Source: Fen-1273 sp035516035
Lineage (GTDB): Bacteria; Bacteroidota; Ignavibacteria; UBA10030; UBA6906
Direction of reading: 5' to 3'
Length of the DNA: 64,000 bases
NCBI GenBank assembly: GCA_035516035.1
Contig: DATJAS010000050.1
Coordinates: 1 to 64,000, forward strand
Of this stretch, positions 35,015-44,733 are shown piece by piece. The translations under genes and the position numbers were made by a program. The first letter of the stretch is position 1, and the number at the start of each line of letters is the position of its first letter. Under the pieces are notes generated by a model that saw only the letters and a program-made list of their open reading frames with translations, was not told the DNA's origin and did no database searches.

Positions 35015-36403
35015 ATGCTGAAGCGCATACTGTTTGCCGCGATCGCACTTTCCCTGGTTGCGGGGGCTGCCGTCGCGGGATCTCATCCCGGCGGCGAAGC
35101 CCGCGAGCTGGCGATGGGAGGGGGACCACTGGCACCAGGGGGACTGGGCCCGAACATTGCGCTGAACCCCTTCATCTTTGATGACCCGACGCTGATGCTA
35201 ATCAACCCCGCGTACCAGCAGGAGTACAGGAACTACGCCTGGTTCAACATGGCGGGGGGAGCGGTCACCGGGCAGAGCGCGGACGGGTACGGCAGGCAGT
35301 TCTCGGGGGCGAACTTCGCATTCGGCAGGGAAGCGACGCTGGGTGCGGTGCTGAGCTACGATCCCTCCATCACGAACCTGATGGTGAATCAACTCGCAAG
35401 CTTCGTGACGAGCGTCGGGGCGCGCGCTCCGCAGACAGGATTGAAGCCGGTGGACGTCTTCGAGGTGACGGGCTCGTACGACCTGGGCAACCTCGCCGTG
35501 GGCGTGGGCATCATGTACGGGTGGTCGAAGAACACCACATCGGATGTCGGACCCCCTGTCCCGCCGGGCAGCAACTCGTCGGAGCTTTCGGCGAGCTTGT
35601 TCGGGTTCCGCGCCGGGGCGCTCGTGGATATGGGGGGAGGGAATTCCTTCGATGTGAGCGGGGCGCTGCGCCTGGACAAGGCCACCGATAACGAGAGCGC
35701 GACGGTCGGCACGGCGCCGGCCAATCCCGGGAACTACTCGGCCTCGACGACCGAAATCCAGCTCGAAGCCCGCCTGAAGCTCAAGATGTCGAACCGGGTG
35801 AATTTTGTGCCGTACGCCGCATTCGGCACGATCTCCGGCCAGCCGAAACAGGACGCGCCGGCGACGGGCGCCACGTCGTACACCGGCAGCACAAAGCTCA
35901 GCGCCACGCTGATCGCGGTCGGCGCGGGGATGGAATACCATATCACCAACTTCTACTTCGCGGGGGGGCTCTCCTACAAGATGTCGGACCTCAAGAGCGA
36001 AGTGTCGCCGCCGCTCCCCGCAATAGGGACGACCACGACGACCGCATCCGCCAACGAGTTTCCCGTGGTGAACATGGGACTCGAGTGGACGCTGCTCGAC
36101 TGGCTGACCGGGCGACTCGGGTATTACCGGACGTTCCAGTCGGTGGATACGAAGACCGAGCGTCCCAATGGCGCGGCCACGACGGAAATCATCACCTGGA
36201 ACGGGAACAGCACGCTCGCGATCGGGAGCCTCGCAGGCACGGACAACAACCTGATCACGATCGGCCTCGGGCTCCACTTCGGCAACTTCGCGCTCGACGG
36301 CACGGTGAGCGACCAGGCGATCCGCAGGGGTCTCGGCCTGATCGGGGCATCCGACAACATCAACACGTTCGGCTACGTCACGGCCAGCTACTGCTTTGAC
36401 TGA
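35015..36403 (+). CDS. Outer-membrane beta-barrel protein
   Basis: 462 residues. Signal peptide about 1-22 (LFAAIALSLVAGAAVAGS) and then REL-AMGGG, an early motif shared with PorV/UPF0164-like barrels (long-chain transporter fold). The rest is alternating aromatic strands and Gly/Asn/Ser turns, ending in FGYVTASYCFD. ATG 35015 has an ideal SD (AGGAGG) and a leader of about 70 bases. It is monocistronic, between its own promoter and a strong terminator, which suggests an abundant envelope protein. Function unassigned. Confidence 0.8.
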   Translation: MLKRILFAAIALSLVAGAAVAGSHPGGEARELAMGGGPLAPGGLGPNIALNPFIFDDPTLMLINPAYQQEYRNYAWFNMAGGAVTGQSADGYGRQFSGANFAFGREATLGAVLSYDPSITNLMVNQLASFVTSVGARAPQTGLKPVDVFEVTGSYDLGNLAVGVGIMYGWSKNTTSDVGPPVPPGSNSSELSASLFGFRAGALVDMGGGNSFDVSGALRLDKATDNESATVGTAPANPGNYSASTTEIQLEARLKLKMSNRVNFVPYAAFGTISGQPKQDAPATGATSYTGSTKLSATLIAVGAGMEYHITNFYFAGGLSYKMSDLKSEVSPPLPAIGTTTTTASANEFPVVNMGLEWTLLDWLTGRLGYYRTFQSVDTKTERPNGAATTEIITWNGNSTLAIGSLAGTDNNLITIGLGLHFGNFALDGTVSDQAIRRGLGLIGASDNINTFGYVTASYCFD

Positions 36404-36426
36404 GGCCTGAGGCGTGACCGTTTCGC

Positions 36427-36464
36427 GGGGCGGCGCTCCCCTTCAAGGGTGGCCGCCCCTTTTT
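36427..36464 (+). terminator. Terminator after the outer-membrane protein gene
   Basis: GGGGCGGC (36427-36434) pairs with GCCGCCCC (36452-36459), then TTTTT. Confidence 0.85.
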
Positions 36465-36499
36465 GTTCACATGTGTCACCGACCGCCCGGCCCCGAAGA

Positions 36500-38101
36500 G
36501 TGAATTACCGCCACGACTTTCTCATTATCGGCACAGGGATCGCGGGACTCTCCTACGCCCTGAAAGCCGCCCGCCACGGCACAGTCGCCATCGTCACCAA
36601 GAAGGAAAAGTCCGAGTCCAACACGAACTACGCGCAGGGGGGGGTGGCCGCGGTCATGTCCGCCGTGGACTCGTTCGACCTGCACGTGCGCGACACGCTG
36701 GCCACGGGGATGGGGCTCTCCCACCGCGACGCCGTGGAGGTGATGGTCCGGGAGGGGCCCCAGCGTCTGCGGGAGCTGATCGACGTGGGGGTGCGCTTCA
36801 CGCAGAAGGACGGGCACCTCGACCTGGGCCGCGAGGGGGGACATTCCACGAACAGGATCGTCCACGCGAACGACCTCACGGGGCGGGAAATCGAGCGTGC
36901 GCTCCTGGAAGCGGTGGCGGAGAACCCGGCGATCACGACGTTCGAAAACCACGTGGCCGTCGAGCTGATCACGGAGCACCACACCGCGGAAAAACGCCTG
37001 ATCGACAGGGACAACATCCATTGCTGGGGGGCCTACGCGCTGGACAGCGCCTCGGGGAGCGTCGACGTCTTTGCGGCCTCCGTCGTGATGCTCGCCACCG
37101 GGGGGCTCGGCCACGTCTACCTCCACACCACGAACCCGGGGATCGCCACCGGCGACGGCGTGGCGATGGCGTACAGGGCAGGGGCGCGGATCGCGAACAT
37201 GGAGTTCATCCAGTTCCACCCGACGACGCTGTTCAACTCGGGGAGCCCCTCGTTCCTCATCTCGGAGGCCGTGCGGGGGTTCGGCGGCATCCTGCGGGCG
37301 CGCAACGGCGACGAGTTCATGCAGATGTACGACGCACGGAAAGCGCTCGCCCCGCGCGACATCGTCGCGTACGCCATCGACACGGAGCTGAAGAAGCGGG
37401 GGGACGAGTTCGTCCTGCTGGACCTGCGGTCCCTGGACGCGGACGCGGTGCGGGAACACTTCCCCCACATCTACAGGACCTGCCTGGAGCGGTTCAAGCT
37501 CGACATCACGCGGGAACCGATCCCCGTGGTCCCGGCGGCCCATTACTCCTGCGGCGGGCTCGTGACGGCGATCGACGGGAGCACGAGCATCCGCGGCCTC
37601 TACGCCTCGGGTGAAGTGAGCATGACCGGCGTGCACGGCGCGAACCGGCTGGCCAGCAACTCGCTCCTGGAGGCGCTGGTTTTTTCCGACCGTGCCGCCC
37701 GCGCATCGGCCGCCTACCTCGCCGGGCAGACAGGGTCGATCCCGGCGGTCAGGACCTGGGACGACAGCGGGACGTTCAACAGCGAGGAATGGATCCTGGT
37801 CTCGCACAACCGCCGCGAGATCCAGCAGATCATGTGGGACTACGTGGGCATCGTCCGTTCGGATCTGCGGCTGGAGCGCGCGCGCAGGCGCATGGAGCTG
37901 ATCCGGAGCGAGGTGGAAGCGTTCTACAAGAGGACCAGGGTGAGCGAGGGGCTCCTCGAGCTGAGGAACATCGCGATCTGCGCGGAGCTGATCATCCGGT
38001 GCGCGATGAAGAGGAAGGAGAGCCGCGGCCTGCACGTCACGACGGACTACCGGGCGCGGGACGACGAACACTTCCAGCACGACACCGTGCTGGACGACTG
38101 A
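36500..38101 (+). CDS. nadB: L-aspartate oxidase
   Basis: 533 residues, FAD-dependent; oxidises aspartate to iminoaspartate for NadA. Dinucleotide fold FLIIGTGIAGLSYALKAA at the N-terminus, then ESNTNYAQGGVAAVM, EGGHSTNRIVHANDLTG, EFIQFHPTTLF and HYSCGGLVTAIDGSTSIRGLYASGEV (succinate dehydrogenase/fumarate reductase family), with a C-terminal helical domain. GTG 36500 is chosen because the upstream in-frame GTG 36449 lies inside the preceding terminator and family proteins begin just before the FAD motif. The SD is weak. Confidence 0.94.
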   Translation: MNYRHDFLIIGTGIAGLSYALKAARHGTVAIVTKKEKSESNTNYAQGGVAAVMSAVDSFDLHVRDTLATGMGLSHRDAVEVMVREGPQRLRELIDVGVRFTQKDGHLDLGREGGHSTNRIVHANDLTGREIERALLEAVAENPAITTFENHVAVELITEHHTAEKRLIDRDNIHCWGAYALDSASGSVDVFAASVVMLATGGLGHVYLHTTNPGIATGDGVAMAYRAGARIANMEFIQFHPTTLFNSGSPSFLISEAVRGFGGILRARNGDEFMQMYDARKALAPRDIVAYAIDTELKKRGDEFVLLDLRSLDADAVREHFPHIYRTCLERFKLDITREPIPVVPAAHYSCGGLVTAIDGSTSIRGLYASGEVSMTGVHGANRLASNSLLEALVFSDRAARASAAYLAGQTGSIPAVRTWDDSGTFNSEEWILVSHNRREIQQIMWDYVGIVRSDLRLERARRRMELIRSEVEAFYKRTRVSEGLLELRNIAICAELIIRCAMKRKESRGLHVTTDYRARDDEHFQHDTVLDD

Positions 38102-38109
38102 GCGGCGTC

Positions 38110-38138
38110 TTGGAAATCCGGCACGCGAGTCGTATATT
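38110..38138 (+). promoter_or_regulatory. purF promoter
   Basis: TTGGAA (38110-38115), 17 bases, TATATT (38133-38138). The start near 38145 would leave only about 12 leader bases, beginning within the SD GGGAGGG (38145-38151). Confidence 0.7.
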
Positions 38139-38156
38139 TCACGGCGGGAGGGCTCT

Positions 38157-39662
38157 GTGAACGACAAGGGAACGCAGCGGGGAGACGCCGACAAGCCGCG
38201 ATGCCACTGTGCGGTCTTCGGGATTTTCGGAGCGACGGGCGCGGCGCAGCTCACGTACTACGGGCTCATGGCACAGCAGCACCGGGGGCAGGAAGGCTCC
38301 GGTATCGTCACCGCCGAGCAGGACGCGGCTTCCGGAAAGACCCGCTTCCACGTGCACAAGGATTTCGGGCTCGTGGACGACGTCTACCGCAAGGACGGGG
38401 TGCTGACCGACGTGCTGAAGGGGAGCGCGGCCATCGGGCACAACCGCTACTCCACCGCGGGCGCATCGGACAACAAGGCGAACATCCAGCCCTTCGCCGT
38501 GATGTACAAGGGGGGGAACATCGCCATCGCCCACAACGGGAACCTCACCAATTTCCGCGCCATCCGGAAGGAGCTGCAGGACCAGGGGACGATCTTCCAG
38601 ACCACTTCCGACACGGAGGTGATCCTCCACCTGATCGCGCGGAGCCGCCGCGAGCGTCAGCTTGACCAGATCCGCGAGGCGATCGCGGCCGTGCGGGGAG
38701 CGTTCTCCATCGTCATCCTGACGGACACCGCCCTGATCGCGGCGCGCGACCACGCGGGGTTCCGCCCCCTCGCGCTGGGAAGGGTCAACGGGGCGTTCGT
38801 CGTTGCCTCGGAGACCGTCGGCTTTGACATCATGGACGCCGAGTACGTCCGCGACGTGGAACCGGGGGAGATCGTCGTGATCGACCGGGCATCGCTTGCA
38901 TCGGGGAGCGTGACCTCGATGCGGATCGACGAACGGCCCGCGTCCCCCCACCACTGCATATTCGAATACATCTACTTCTCGCGTCCCGACAGCCGGATTT
39001 TCGGCCACAGCGTCGACAAGGTCCGCCGCAAGCTCGGGAAGAACCTGGCCCGCGCCCACCCCGTGAAGCCCGCCGACCCCTCGGAGAAGCTCATCGTCAT
39101 CAACGTCCCCGACTCGAGCAACACGGCCACGATGGGGTACGTCCAGGAGACGAACAAGATGGGGGGAAAGGCGAAGCTGGAGATCGGGCTCATCCGGAGC
39201 CATTACATCGGCCGGACGTTCATACAGCCCCGGCAGGAAGTGCGCGAGAACAAGGTGAAAACCAAGTTCAATACCGTGCGCGGCGTCCTCAAGGACCGGG
39301 TCGTCGTCATCGTCGACGATTCGATCGTGCGGGGGACGACCTCCCGCCAGCTCGTGCAGCTCGTCAAACAGGCGGGGCCCCGCGAGGTGCATTTCCGCGT
39401 GACGTCCCCCCCGATCATGTACCCCTGCCATTACGGGATGGACTTCCCTACCCCGAGCGAGCTCGTGGCCAACAAGTGCGGCGGGGACGTCGAGCGCATC
39501 GGGAAAGAGCTGGGCGTCGACAGCATCGGCTACCTGAGCATCGAAGACCTGCTTGACTCCGCGCCCCGGGAGAAGGGGGAGAACTACTGCACCGCCTGCT
39601 TCAGCGGCCGCTACCCCGTCCCGATCGACGCCACAGTGTCGAAAGAAGAGCATGAAGCGTGA
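38157..39662 (+). CDS. purF: Amidophosphoribosyltransferase
   Basis: 501 residues, first committed purine enzyme: PRPP and glutamine to phosphoribosylamine. The class II glutaminase domain begins at Cys18 (CAVFGIFG) after a 17-residue propeptide that must be removed. It continues with GLMAQQHRGQEGSGI, IGHNRYSTAG and IAHNGNLTNF. The phosphoribosyltransferase domain has the PRPP loop VVIVDDSIVRGTTSRQL. Three cysteines near the C-terminus (NKCGGDVER, NYCTACFSG) fit the 4Fe-4S type of Bacillus PurF. GTG start. Confidence 0.96.
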   Translation: MNDKGTQRGDADKPRCHCAVFGIFGATGAAQLTYYGLMAQQHRGQEGSGIVTAEQDAASGKTRFHVHKDFGLVDDVYRKDGVLTDVLKGSAAIGHNRYSTAGASDNKANIQPFAVMYKGGNIAIAHNGNLTNFRAIRKELQDQGTIFQTTSDTEVILHLIARSRRERQLDQIREAIAAVRGAFSIVILTDTALIAARDHAGFRPLALGRVNGAFVVASETVGFDIMDAEYVRDVEPGEIVVIDRASLASGSVTSMRIDERPASPHHCIFEYIYFSRPDSRIFGHSVDKVRRKLGKNLARAHPVKPADPSEKLIVINVPDSSNTATMGYVQETNKMGGKAKLEIGLIRSHYIGRTFIQPRQEVRENKVKTKFNTVRGVLKDRVVVIVDDSIVRGTTSRQLVQLVKQAGPREVHFRVTSPPIMYPCHYGMDFPTPSELVANKCGGDVERIGKELGVDSIGYLSIEDLLDSAPREKGENYCTACFSGRYPVPIDATVSKEEHEA

Positions 39663-40203
39663 GTTCCTCACCCTCCCAAATCTCCTGAGCATCTTCCGCG
39701 CGTTCCTTGCTGTCCCTTTCACGCTGGTCATGCTTCTCCCCGACGAGCCGCTGCGCCTTGCGGCGGCGGGGATCGTCGCGCTCGGCATGGTGACCGACAA
39801 GCTGGACGGCGACATCGCCCGCGCACGGGGCCAGGAGACCGAGTGGGGGCGCATCCTGGATCCCCTGGCCGACAAGATCTGCGTGGCGGTGATGGCGCTG
39901 GTCCTCATGAAGCTGGGAGACCTCCCCGTCGGGTTCGTCGGGGCGCTCCTGGGCCGCGACCTCCTGATCCTCGCGGGGGGGCTCTACATCAAGAAGCGGC
40001 GGGGGATCGTCGTTCCTTCCAACGCCGCAGGCAAATGGACTGTGACGGCAATCGCCGTCACGATGCTCGTCGCGATACTCGGCGTTCTCGCGTCCGTCCG
40101 CCCCTGGCTCATCGCCGTCTGCGTGGCGGGACTCGCGGTCTCGCTCGTGATGTACGGCGCGCGGTTCATCCAGATCCTGTCCGGGGGGGAGGCGCGCGCC
40201 TGA
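39652..40203 (+). CDS. pgsA: CDP-alcohol phosphatidyltransferase (PgsA-like)
   Basis: 183 residues, about five membrane helices. It has the complete catalytic signature D-x2-DG-x2-AR-x8-G-x3-D-x3-D (in DKLDGDIARARG and WGRILDPLADK). Such enzymes transfer phosphatidyl from CDP-diacylglycerol; by size phosphatidylglycerophosphate synthase is most likely, with other head groups possible. ATG 39652 lies in the last ten bases of purF. Its stop shares one base with ftsY. Confidence 0.8.
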   Translation: MKREFLTLPNLLSIFRAFLAVPFTLVMLLPDEPLRLAAAGIVALGMVTDKLDGDIARARGQETEWGRILDPLADKICVAVMALVLMKLGDLPVGFVGALLGRDLLILAGGLYIKKRRGIVVPSNAAGKWTVTAIAVTMLVAILGVLASVRPWLIAVCVAGLAVSLVMYGARFIQILSGGEARA

Positions 40204-41132
40204 TGGGACTCCTCGAACAGGTGCAGCGGCTCCGGGAGACGCTCGGGCGCACAAGGGAGGGGATCGTTGCGCGGGTCGTCCGGCTGGCCGCGGGGGGAGG
40301 GGCGATTGACGGGGAGATGCTGGAGAAGCTCGAGGAGATTCTCCTGGGCGCGGACGTGGGGGCGGAGACCTCAACGGAACTGATCGGGGCGATCCGGGTG
40401 CGCGTGAGAGAAGAAGGAGCAGCCGACGCATCGCGGCTCCTGCCGCTCCTGAAAGAAGAGATTGCCCGGAGCTGGGGGAGCGACGGCGCGGGAGATCCGT
40501 TTGCGATCGGCCCGGCGCGGCCGTGGGTGATCATGATGGTGGGTATCAACGGGGCAGGCAAGACGACGACGATCGGCAAGCTGGCGGCCCGGCACGCGAA
40601 GGAGGGGCGCCGCGTGATCATCGCCGCGGCAGACACGTTCCGGGCCGCGGCGAACGAACAGATTGCCGTCTGGGCCCGGAGAGCAGGGGCGGAGCTGATC
40701 CATCAGAAACAGGGAGCGGACCCCGCCGCGGTCGCCTTCGACGCCGTGCGGGCGGCGTCCGCCCGGGGCGCCGATGTGGTCATCATCGACACCGCGGGCC
40801 GGCTCCACACGAAGGTCAACCTCATGGAAGAGCTGCGGAAAATCCGCCGCGTGATACAGAAACAGGACTCCACCGCCCCCCACGAGGTCCTGCTCGTGAT
40901 CGACGCTTCCACGGGGCAGAACGGGCTGCAGCAGGCCCGGCAGTTCGGCGCGTCCGTGGGTGTGACGGGAGTCGTCCTCACGAAGCTGGACGGGACCGCC
41001 CGGGGAGGGATCGTGCTCGCGATCTCACGGGAGCTTGATCTCCCGGTGAGGTTCATCGGCGTGGGGGAAGCCATCGACGACCTGCAGCCCTTCGACAAGC
41101 ACGCGTTCGTGGAGGCACTGTTCGCGCCATGA
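40203..41132 (+). CDS. ftsY: Signal recognition particle receptor FtsY
   Basis: 309 residues, a short form with N and G domains but almost no acidic A domain. G-domain motifs are GINGAGKTTTIGKLA, DTFRAAANEQ, IIDTAGRLHTK, TKLDGTARGG and a final FIGVGEAIDDLQPFD. It docks SRP-ribosome complexes at the membrane. ATG 40203 overlaps the previous stop (TGATG). Longer in-frame codons run through pgsA. The stop overlaps mutL. Confidence 0.95.
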   Translation: MGLLEQVQRLRETLGRTREGIVARVVRLAAGGGAIDGEMLEKLEEILLGADVGAETSTELIGAIRVRVREEGAADASRLLPLLKEEIARSWGSDGAGDPFAIGPARPWVIMMVGINGAGKTTTIGKLAARHAKEGRRVIIAAADTFRAAANEQIAVWARRAGAELIHQKQGADPAAVAFDAVRAASARGADVVIIDTAGRLHTKVNLMEELRKIRRVIQKQDSTAPHEVLLVIDASTGQNGLQQARQFGASVGVTGVVLTKLDGTARGGIVLAISRELDLPVRFIGVGEAIDDLQPFDKHAFVEALFAP

Positions 41133-42988
41133 GCGAGCGCAGGGTGACCGTTCTTCCCGAGCACGTCGCCAACAGGATCGCCGCCGGCGAAGTCGTCCAG
41201 AGGCCCTCCTCGGTCGTCAAGGAGCTGCTGGAAAACTCGATCGACGCAGGCGCGGCCTCGATCGTCCTGAGCGTGCGGGAGGGGGGGAGCGCGTTGATCC
41301 AGGTGTCCGACGACGGCCGGGGCATGGATGAGCAGGATGCGCGTGCGTCGTTCTTGCGGCACGCCACGAGCAAGATCGCGGCGTACGAGGACCTGGAGTC
41401 CGTTGCCACGTTCGGATTCCGCGGCGAGGCGCTCGCCTCGATCGCCGCGGTCGCGCGCGTGTCGATGAAGACGCGCCGCCAGGCGGACGAGGCGGCGGTT
41501 GTCGTGAAGATCGACGGCGGGGGTCCCCCCCGCGTGGAGCGCGAGGCGCGCGAGCCGGGCACGACGGTGACCGTGCAGAACCTCTTTTTCAACGTGCCCG
41601 CGCGCCGCAAGTTCCTCAAGAGTCCCGCGACGGAATTCCGCCACGTGTACGAGGAGGTGCAGCGGATCGCCCTGAGCCGGCCCTCGATCGCACTGCACTT
41701 TGTCAACGACGACGAGACCGTGTTCCGGCTGAAGCCCGCCCCGCTCGAGACCCGGCTGGCCGACGTGCTCGGGCAGAGGCGGTGCGAGGGGCTCCTGCCC
41801 GTCGAGGAGACCGGCGAGCGGATCACGGTGCACGGCTACATCGGAAAGCCGGCCTTCGGCATGCGCACCCGCCAGGGGCAGTTCCTCTTCCTGAACGGGC
41901 GCTTCATCCTGAGCCGGACGATCAATGCGGCGGTCTTTTCCGCGTACGAGCACCTCCTCGTGAAAGGCTCCTTCCCTTTCTTTCTCCTTTTCCTGGAGGT
42001 GGACCCGCACCGGGTGGACATCAACGTCCACCCCTCGAAGCTCGAAGCGAAATTTGAAGACGAGCAGTCCCTCTTCCGCTTCGTCTCCGCCATGGTCCGC
42101 AGGGCGCTCGCCGCAGTGCCCGCCGTCCCCGCGCTTACGATCGCACAGGAGGGAATCGAACCGGGCACCGTTGCCGCCCGGTTTACCCCCCGCCAGCACG
42201 CGTGGCCCGGGGACGCCGGCGGGACGCCCTGGACGTTCCCGGAACGCCCCGGCGTCGATACGCGGACGGGAGAGATCCTCCCTTTCGTCCCTTCGGACCG
42301 CGTGGCCGAGCCGGGGAGCAGGGAGGATCACCCCCTGGCCGCGGCGGGATTTCCCGCGGGGGCTGATATCGCCGCTTCGCTCCTGCAGCGGCCGGATTCA
42401 AGAGGAGAAGGAGGGGGGCCGGCGCTCATCTGGCAGCTGCACAACAAGTACATCCTGTCGCAGATCCGCAACGGGCTGATGATCGTCGACCAGCACGTCG
42501 CGCACGAGAGGGTCCTCTATGAACGGGCGCTGGGCCGCCTGGCGACGAGCGCGCGGAGCGGACAGCAGCTCCTCTTTCCGGTGACGCTCGAGCTTTCCCC
42601 CCCCGATATGGCGCTCCTGGAAGAGCTGCTTCCAGAGCTGGATCTCCTCGGATTCACGATCAGGCCCTTCGGCAGGAACACGGTCGTGATCGACGGCGTC
42701 CCCCCCGACACGAGGGCGGGCGCGGAGGGGAAGCTCGTCGAGGAGATGCTCGCGCTCTACAAGGAATACCGGCAGAACGACCCGGCGAGCGTGCGGGACA
42801 ACCTGGCCAAGTCGTATTCGTGCCGCTCGGCGATCAAGGCGGGGGATCCGCTCACCGAGGAGGAAATGCGTTCGCTGATCGACCAGCTCTTCGCGACGCA
42901 GATGCCGTACGTCTGCCCCCACGGACGGCCGGTGGTGCTGCGCATTTCGATCGAGGAGCTGGACAGGCGGTTCGGCCGCACAACTTGA
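41129..42988 (+). CDS. mutL: DNA mismatch repair protein MutL
   Basis: 619 residues. The GHKL ATPase domain has VVKELLENSIDAGA, DDGRGM, RHATSKI and TFGFRGEALASI. A linker of about 100 residues follows, then a C-terminal dimerisation domain with endonuclease motifs: DQHVAHERVLYE (usual form DQHA..E....E, here Val replaces Ala), CRSAIKAGDPL and CPHGRP. It is therefore probably a nicking MutL, as in bacteria without MutH. It overlaps ftsY by four bases. Confidence 0.95.
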   Translation: MSERRVTVLPEHVANRIAAGEVVQRPSSVVKELLENSIDAGAASIVLSVREGGSALIQVSDDGRGMDEQDARASFLRHATSKIAAYEDLESVATFGFRGEALASIAAVARVSMKTRRQADEAAVVVKIDGGGPPRVEREAREPGTTVTVQNLFFNVPARRKFLKSPATEFRHVYEEVQRIALSRPSIALHFVNDDETVFRLKPAPLETRLADVLGQRRCEGLLPVEETGERITVHGYIGKPAFGMRTRQGQFLFLNGRFILSRTINAAVFSAYEHLLVKGSFPFFLLFLEVDPHRVDINVHPSKLEAKFEDEQSLFRFVSAMVRRALAAVPAVPALTIAQEGIEPGTVAARFTPRQHAWPGDAGGTPWTFPERPGVDTRTGEILPFVPSDRVAEPGSREDHPLAAAGFPAGADIAASLLQRPDSRGEGGGPALIWQLHNKYILSQIRNGLMIVDQHVAHERVLYERALGRLATSARSGQQLLFPVTLELSPPDMALLEELLPELDLLGFTIRPFGRNTVVIDGVPPDTRAGAEGKLVEEMLALYKEYRQNDPASVRDNLAKSYSCRSAIKAGDPLTEEEMRSLIDQLFATQMPYVCPHGRPVVLRISIEELDRRFGRTT

Positions 42989-43037
42989 ACTAGAAGCAGG
43001 TTTTCCCGTTCTTTGTCAGTCACACGAGGGGATGACG

Positions 43038-44702
43038 ATGGACACGAATCATCCGGAGTCACTTCACGCGGCGCGTGAAGCGTGGGAGGGGAAGGCGCGG
43101 GCGTTGCCCGAGCGGGAAGTCCGGTTCACCACGGTGAGCGGTGAGCCCGTGGCTCCCCTGTATACTCCCGAGGAAACGGCGGAGATCAACTACCTTGCCG
43201 ACATCGGGTTCCCGGGGGAGTTCCCGTACACGAGGGGGATCCACCACACGATGTACAGGGGGCGCCTCTGGACGATGCGGCAGTTCGCGGGGTTCGGGGC
43301 GCCCGAGGACACGAACGCGCGCTATCACTATCTCCTGGCCCAGGGGCAGACCGGGCTCTCCGTGGCATTCGACCTCCCCACGCTGATGGGGCGGGACGCG
43401 GACGACCCGCTGGCCGAAGGGGAAGTGGGGATCTGCGGCGTCTCGGTCTCCTCGCTGGCGGACATGGAGGCCCTCTTCCACGGCATCACGCTCAGGGACG
43501 TGTCGACCTCCATGACGATCAACGCGCCGGCCGCCATGATGCTGGCGTTCTACATCGCCGTGGCCGAGAAGCAGGGGGCAAGGGCGGCCGACCTCCGGGG
43601 GACGATCCAGGCGGACATCCTCAAGGAGTACATCGCGCAGAAGGAGTGGATCTATCCGCCGCGCCCCTCGATGCGGATCATCACGGACATGGTGGAGTTC
43701 TGCACCGGGGAGATGCCCCGCTGGAACCCCATCTCCGTCAGCGGGTACCACATCCGCGAGGCGGGAGCCACCGCGGCGCAGGAGCTGGCGTTCACGCTGG
43801 CGGACGGCTTTGCCTACGTCGAGGCGGGCATGGAGCGGGGGCTCGACGTGGACGCGTTCGCGCCCCGGCTTTCGTTCTTTTTCAACTCGCATCTCGATTT
43901 TTTCGAGGAGATCGCCAAGTTCCGCGCCGCGCGCCGGATCTGGGCGCACCGGATGCGGGACCGGTACGGCGCCCGCAATCCCCGCTCGCTGGCTCTCCGT
44001 TTCCATACGCAGACGGCCGGATGCACGCTCACGGCGCAGCAGCCCGAGAACAACATCATTCGCACCGCGTTCCAGGCGCTTGCCGGCGTGCTCGGGGGGA
44101 CGCAGTCGCTCCACACGAATTCGATGGACGAGACGCTCGCGCTCCCGTCCGAGAAGGCGGTGACGATCGCGCTCAGGACGCAACAGATTATCGCGCACGA
44201 AACGGGCGTCACGAACACCGTGGACCCCCTGGGGGGGAGCTACTACGTCGAGTCGCTCACGCGGGACCTGGAAGAAAAGGCGCTCGCCTATTTCCGGGCG
44301 ATCGACGCCCTCGGGGGCGTGATCCCGGCGATCGAGGCGGGGTTCTTCCAGCGCGAGATCGCTGCAGCCGCATACCGCTACCAGCGCGAGCTTGACGCGA
44401 AGGAGAAGATCATCGTGGGGGTGAACGACTTCGTGGAGGAGGAGGAGACGACGAGCATCCCGATCCTCGAGATCCCGGCAGGGGTCGAGGAGAGGCAGCG
44501 GCGGAGATCCGCCGACGTCCGGCAGTCGCGCGATGCAGGGCGCGCCGCGCTGGCGCTCGGGGAGCTGAAGCGTGCGGCGGCGGAGGGGACGAACCTCGTC
44601 CCGCGGCTCCTTGACTGTACGCGCGCGTACGTGACGCTCGGCGAGATGTGTGCGGAGCTTGCCGGCGTGTTCGGGGTTCACCAGGAGGTCCCCGTGTTCT
44701 GA
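43038..44702 (+). CDS. Acyl-CoA mutase large subunit, isobutyryl-type pocket
   Basis: 554 residues, the methylmalonyl-CoA mutase catalytic barrel without the B12-binding domain, so it needs a separate small subunit. Two pocket positions fix the substrate class: RQF (F83) and AQK (Q201), 118 residues apart. Methylmalonyl-CoA mutase has Tyr and Arg there; isobutyryl-CoA mutase has Phe and Gln. PTLMGRDADDP and KEYIAQKEW also read like IcmA. It would interconvert isobutyryl- and n-butyryl-CoA, or a relative. ATG 43038 has GAGGGG at good spacing; ATG 43032 is directly against it. No small subunit or MeaB-type chaperone is nearby. Confidence 0.85.
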   Translation: MDTNHPESLHAAREAWEGKARALPEREVRFTTVSGEPVAPLYTPEETAEINYLADIGFPGEFPYTRGIHHTMYRGRLWTMRQFAGFGAPEDTNARYHYLLAQGQTGLSVAFDLPTLMGRDADDPLAEGEVGICGVSVSSLADMEALFHGITLRDVSTSMTINAPAAMMLAFYIAVAEKQGARAADLRGTIQADILKEYIAQKEWIYPPRPSMRIITDMVEFCTGEMPRWNPISVSGYHIREAGATAAQELAFTLADGFAYVEAGMERGLDVDAFAPRLSFFFNSHLDFFEEIAKFRAARRIWAHRMRDRYGARNPRSLALRFHTQTAGCTLTAQQPENNIIRTAFQALAGVLGGTQSLHTNSMDETLALPSEKAVTIALRTQQIIAHETGVTNTVDPLGGSYYVESLTRDLEEKALAYFRAIDALGGVIPAIEAGFFQREIAAAAYRYQRELDAKEKIIVGVNDFVEEEETTSIPILEIPAGVEERQRRRSADVRQSRDAGRAALALGELKRAAAEGTNLVPRLLDCTRAYVTLGEMCAELAGVFGVHQEVPVF

Positions 44703-44733
44703 GCGGGGGCACAGAACTTACCGTGGAGCATCG

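Noticed and set aside
36449..36499. GTG 36449 as start of nadB
   Set aside because: It is within the terminator of the preceding gene and gives non-family sequence.
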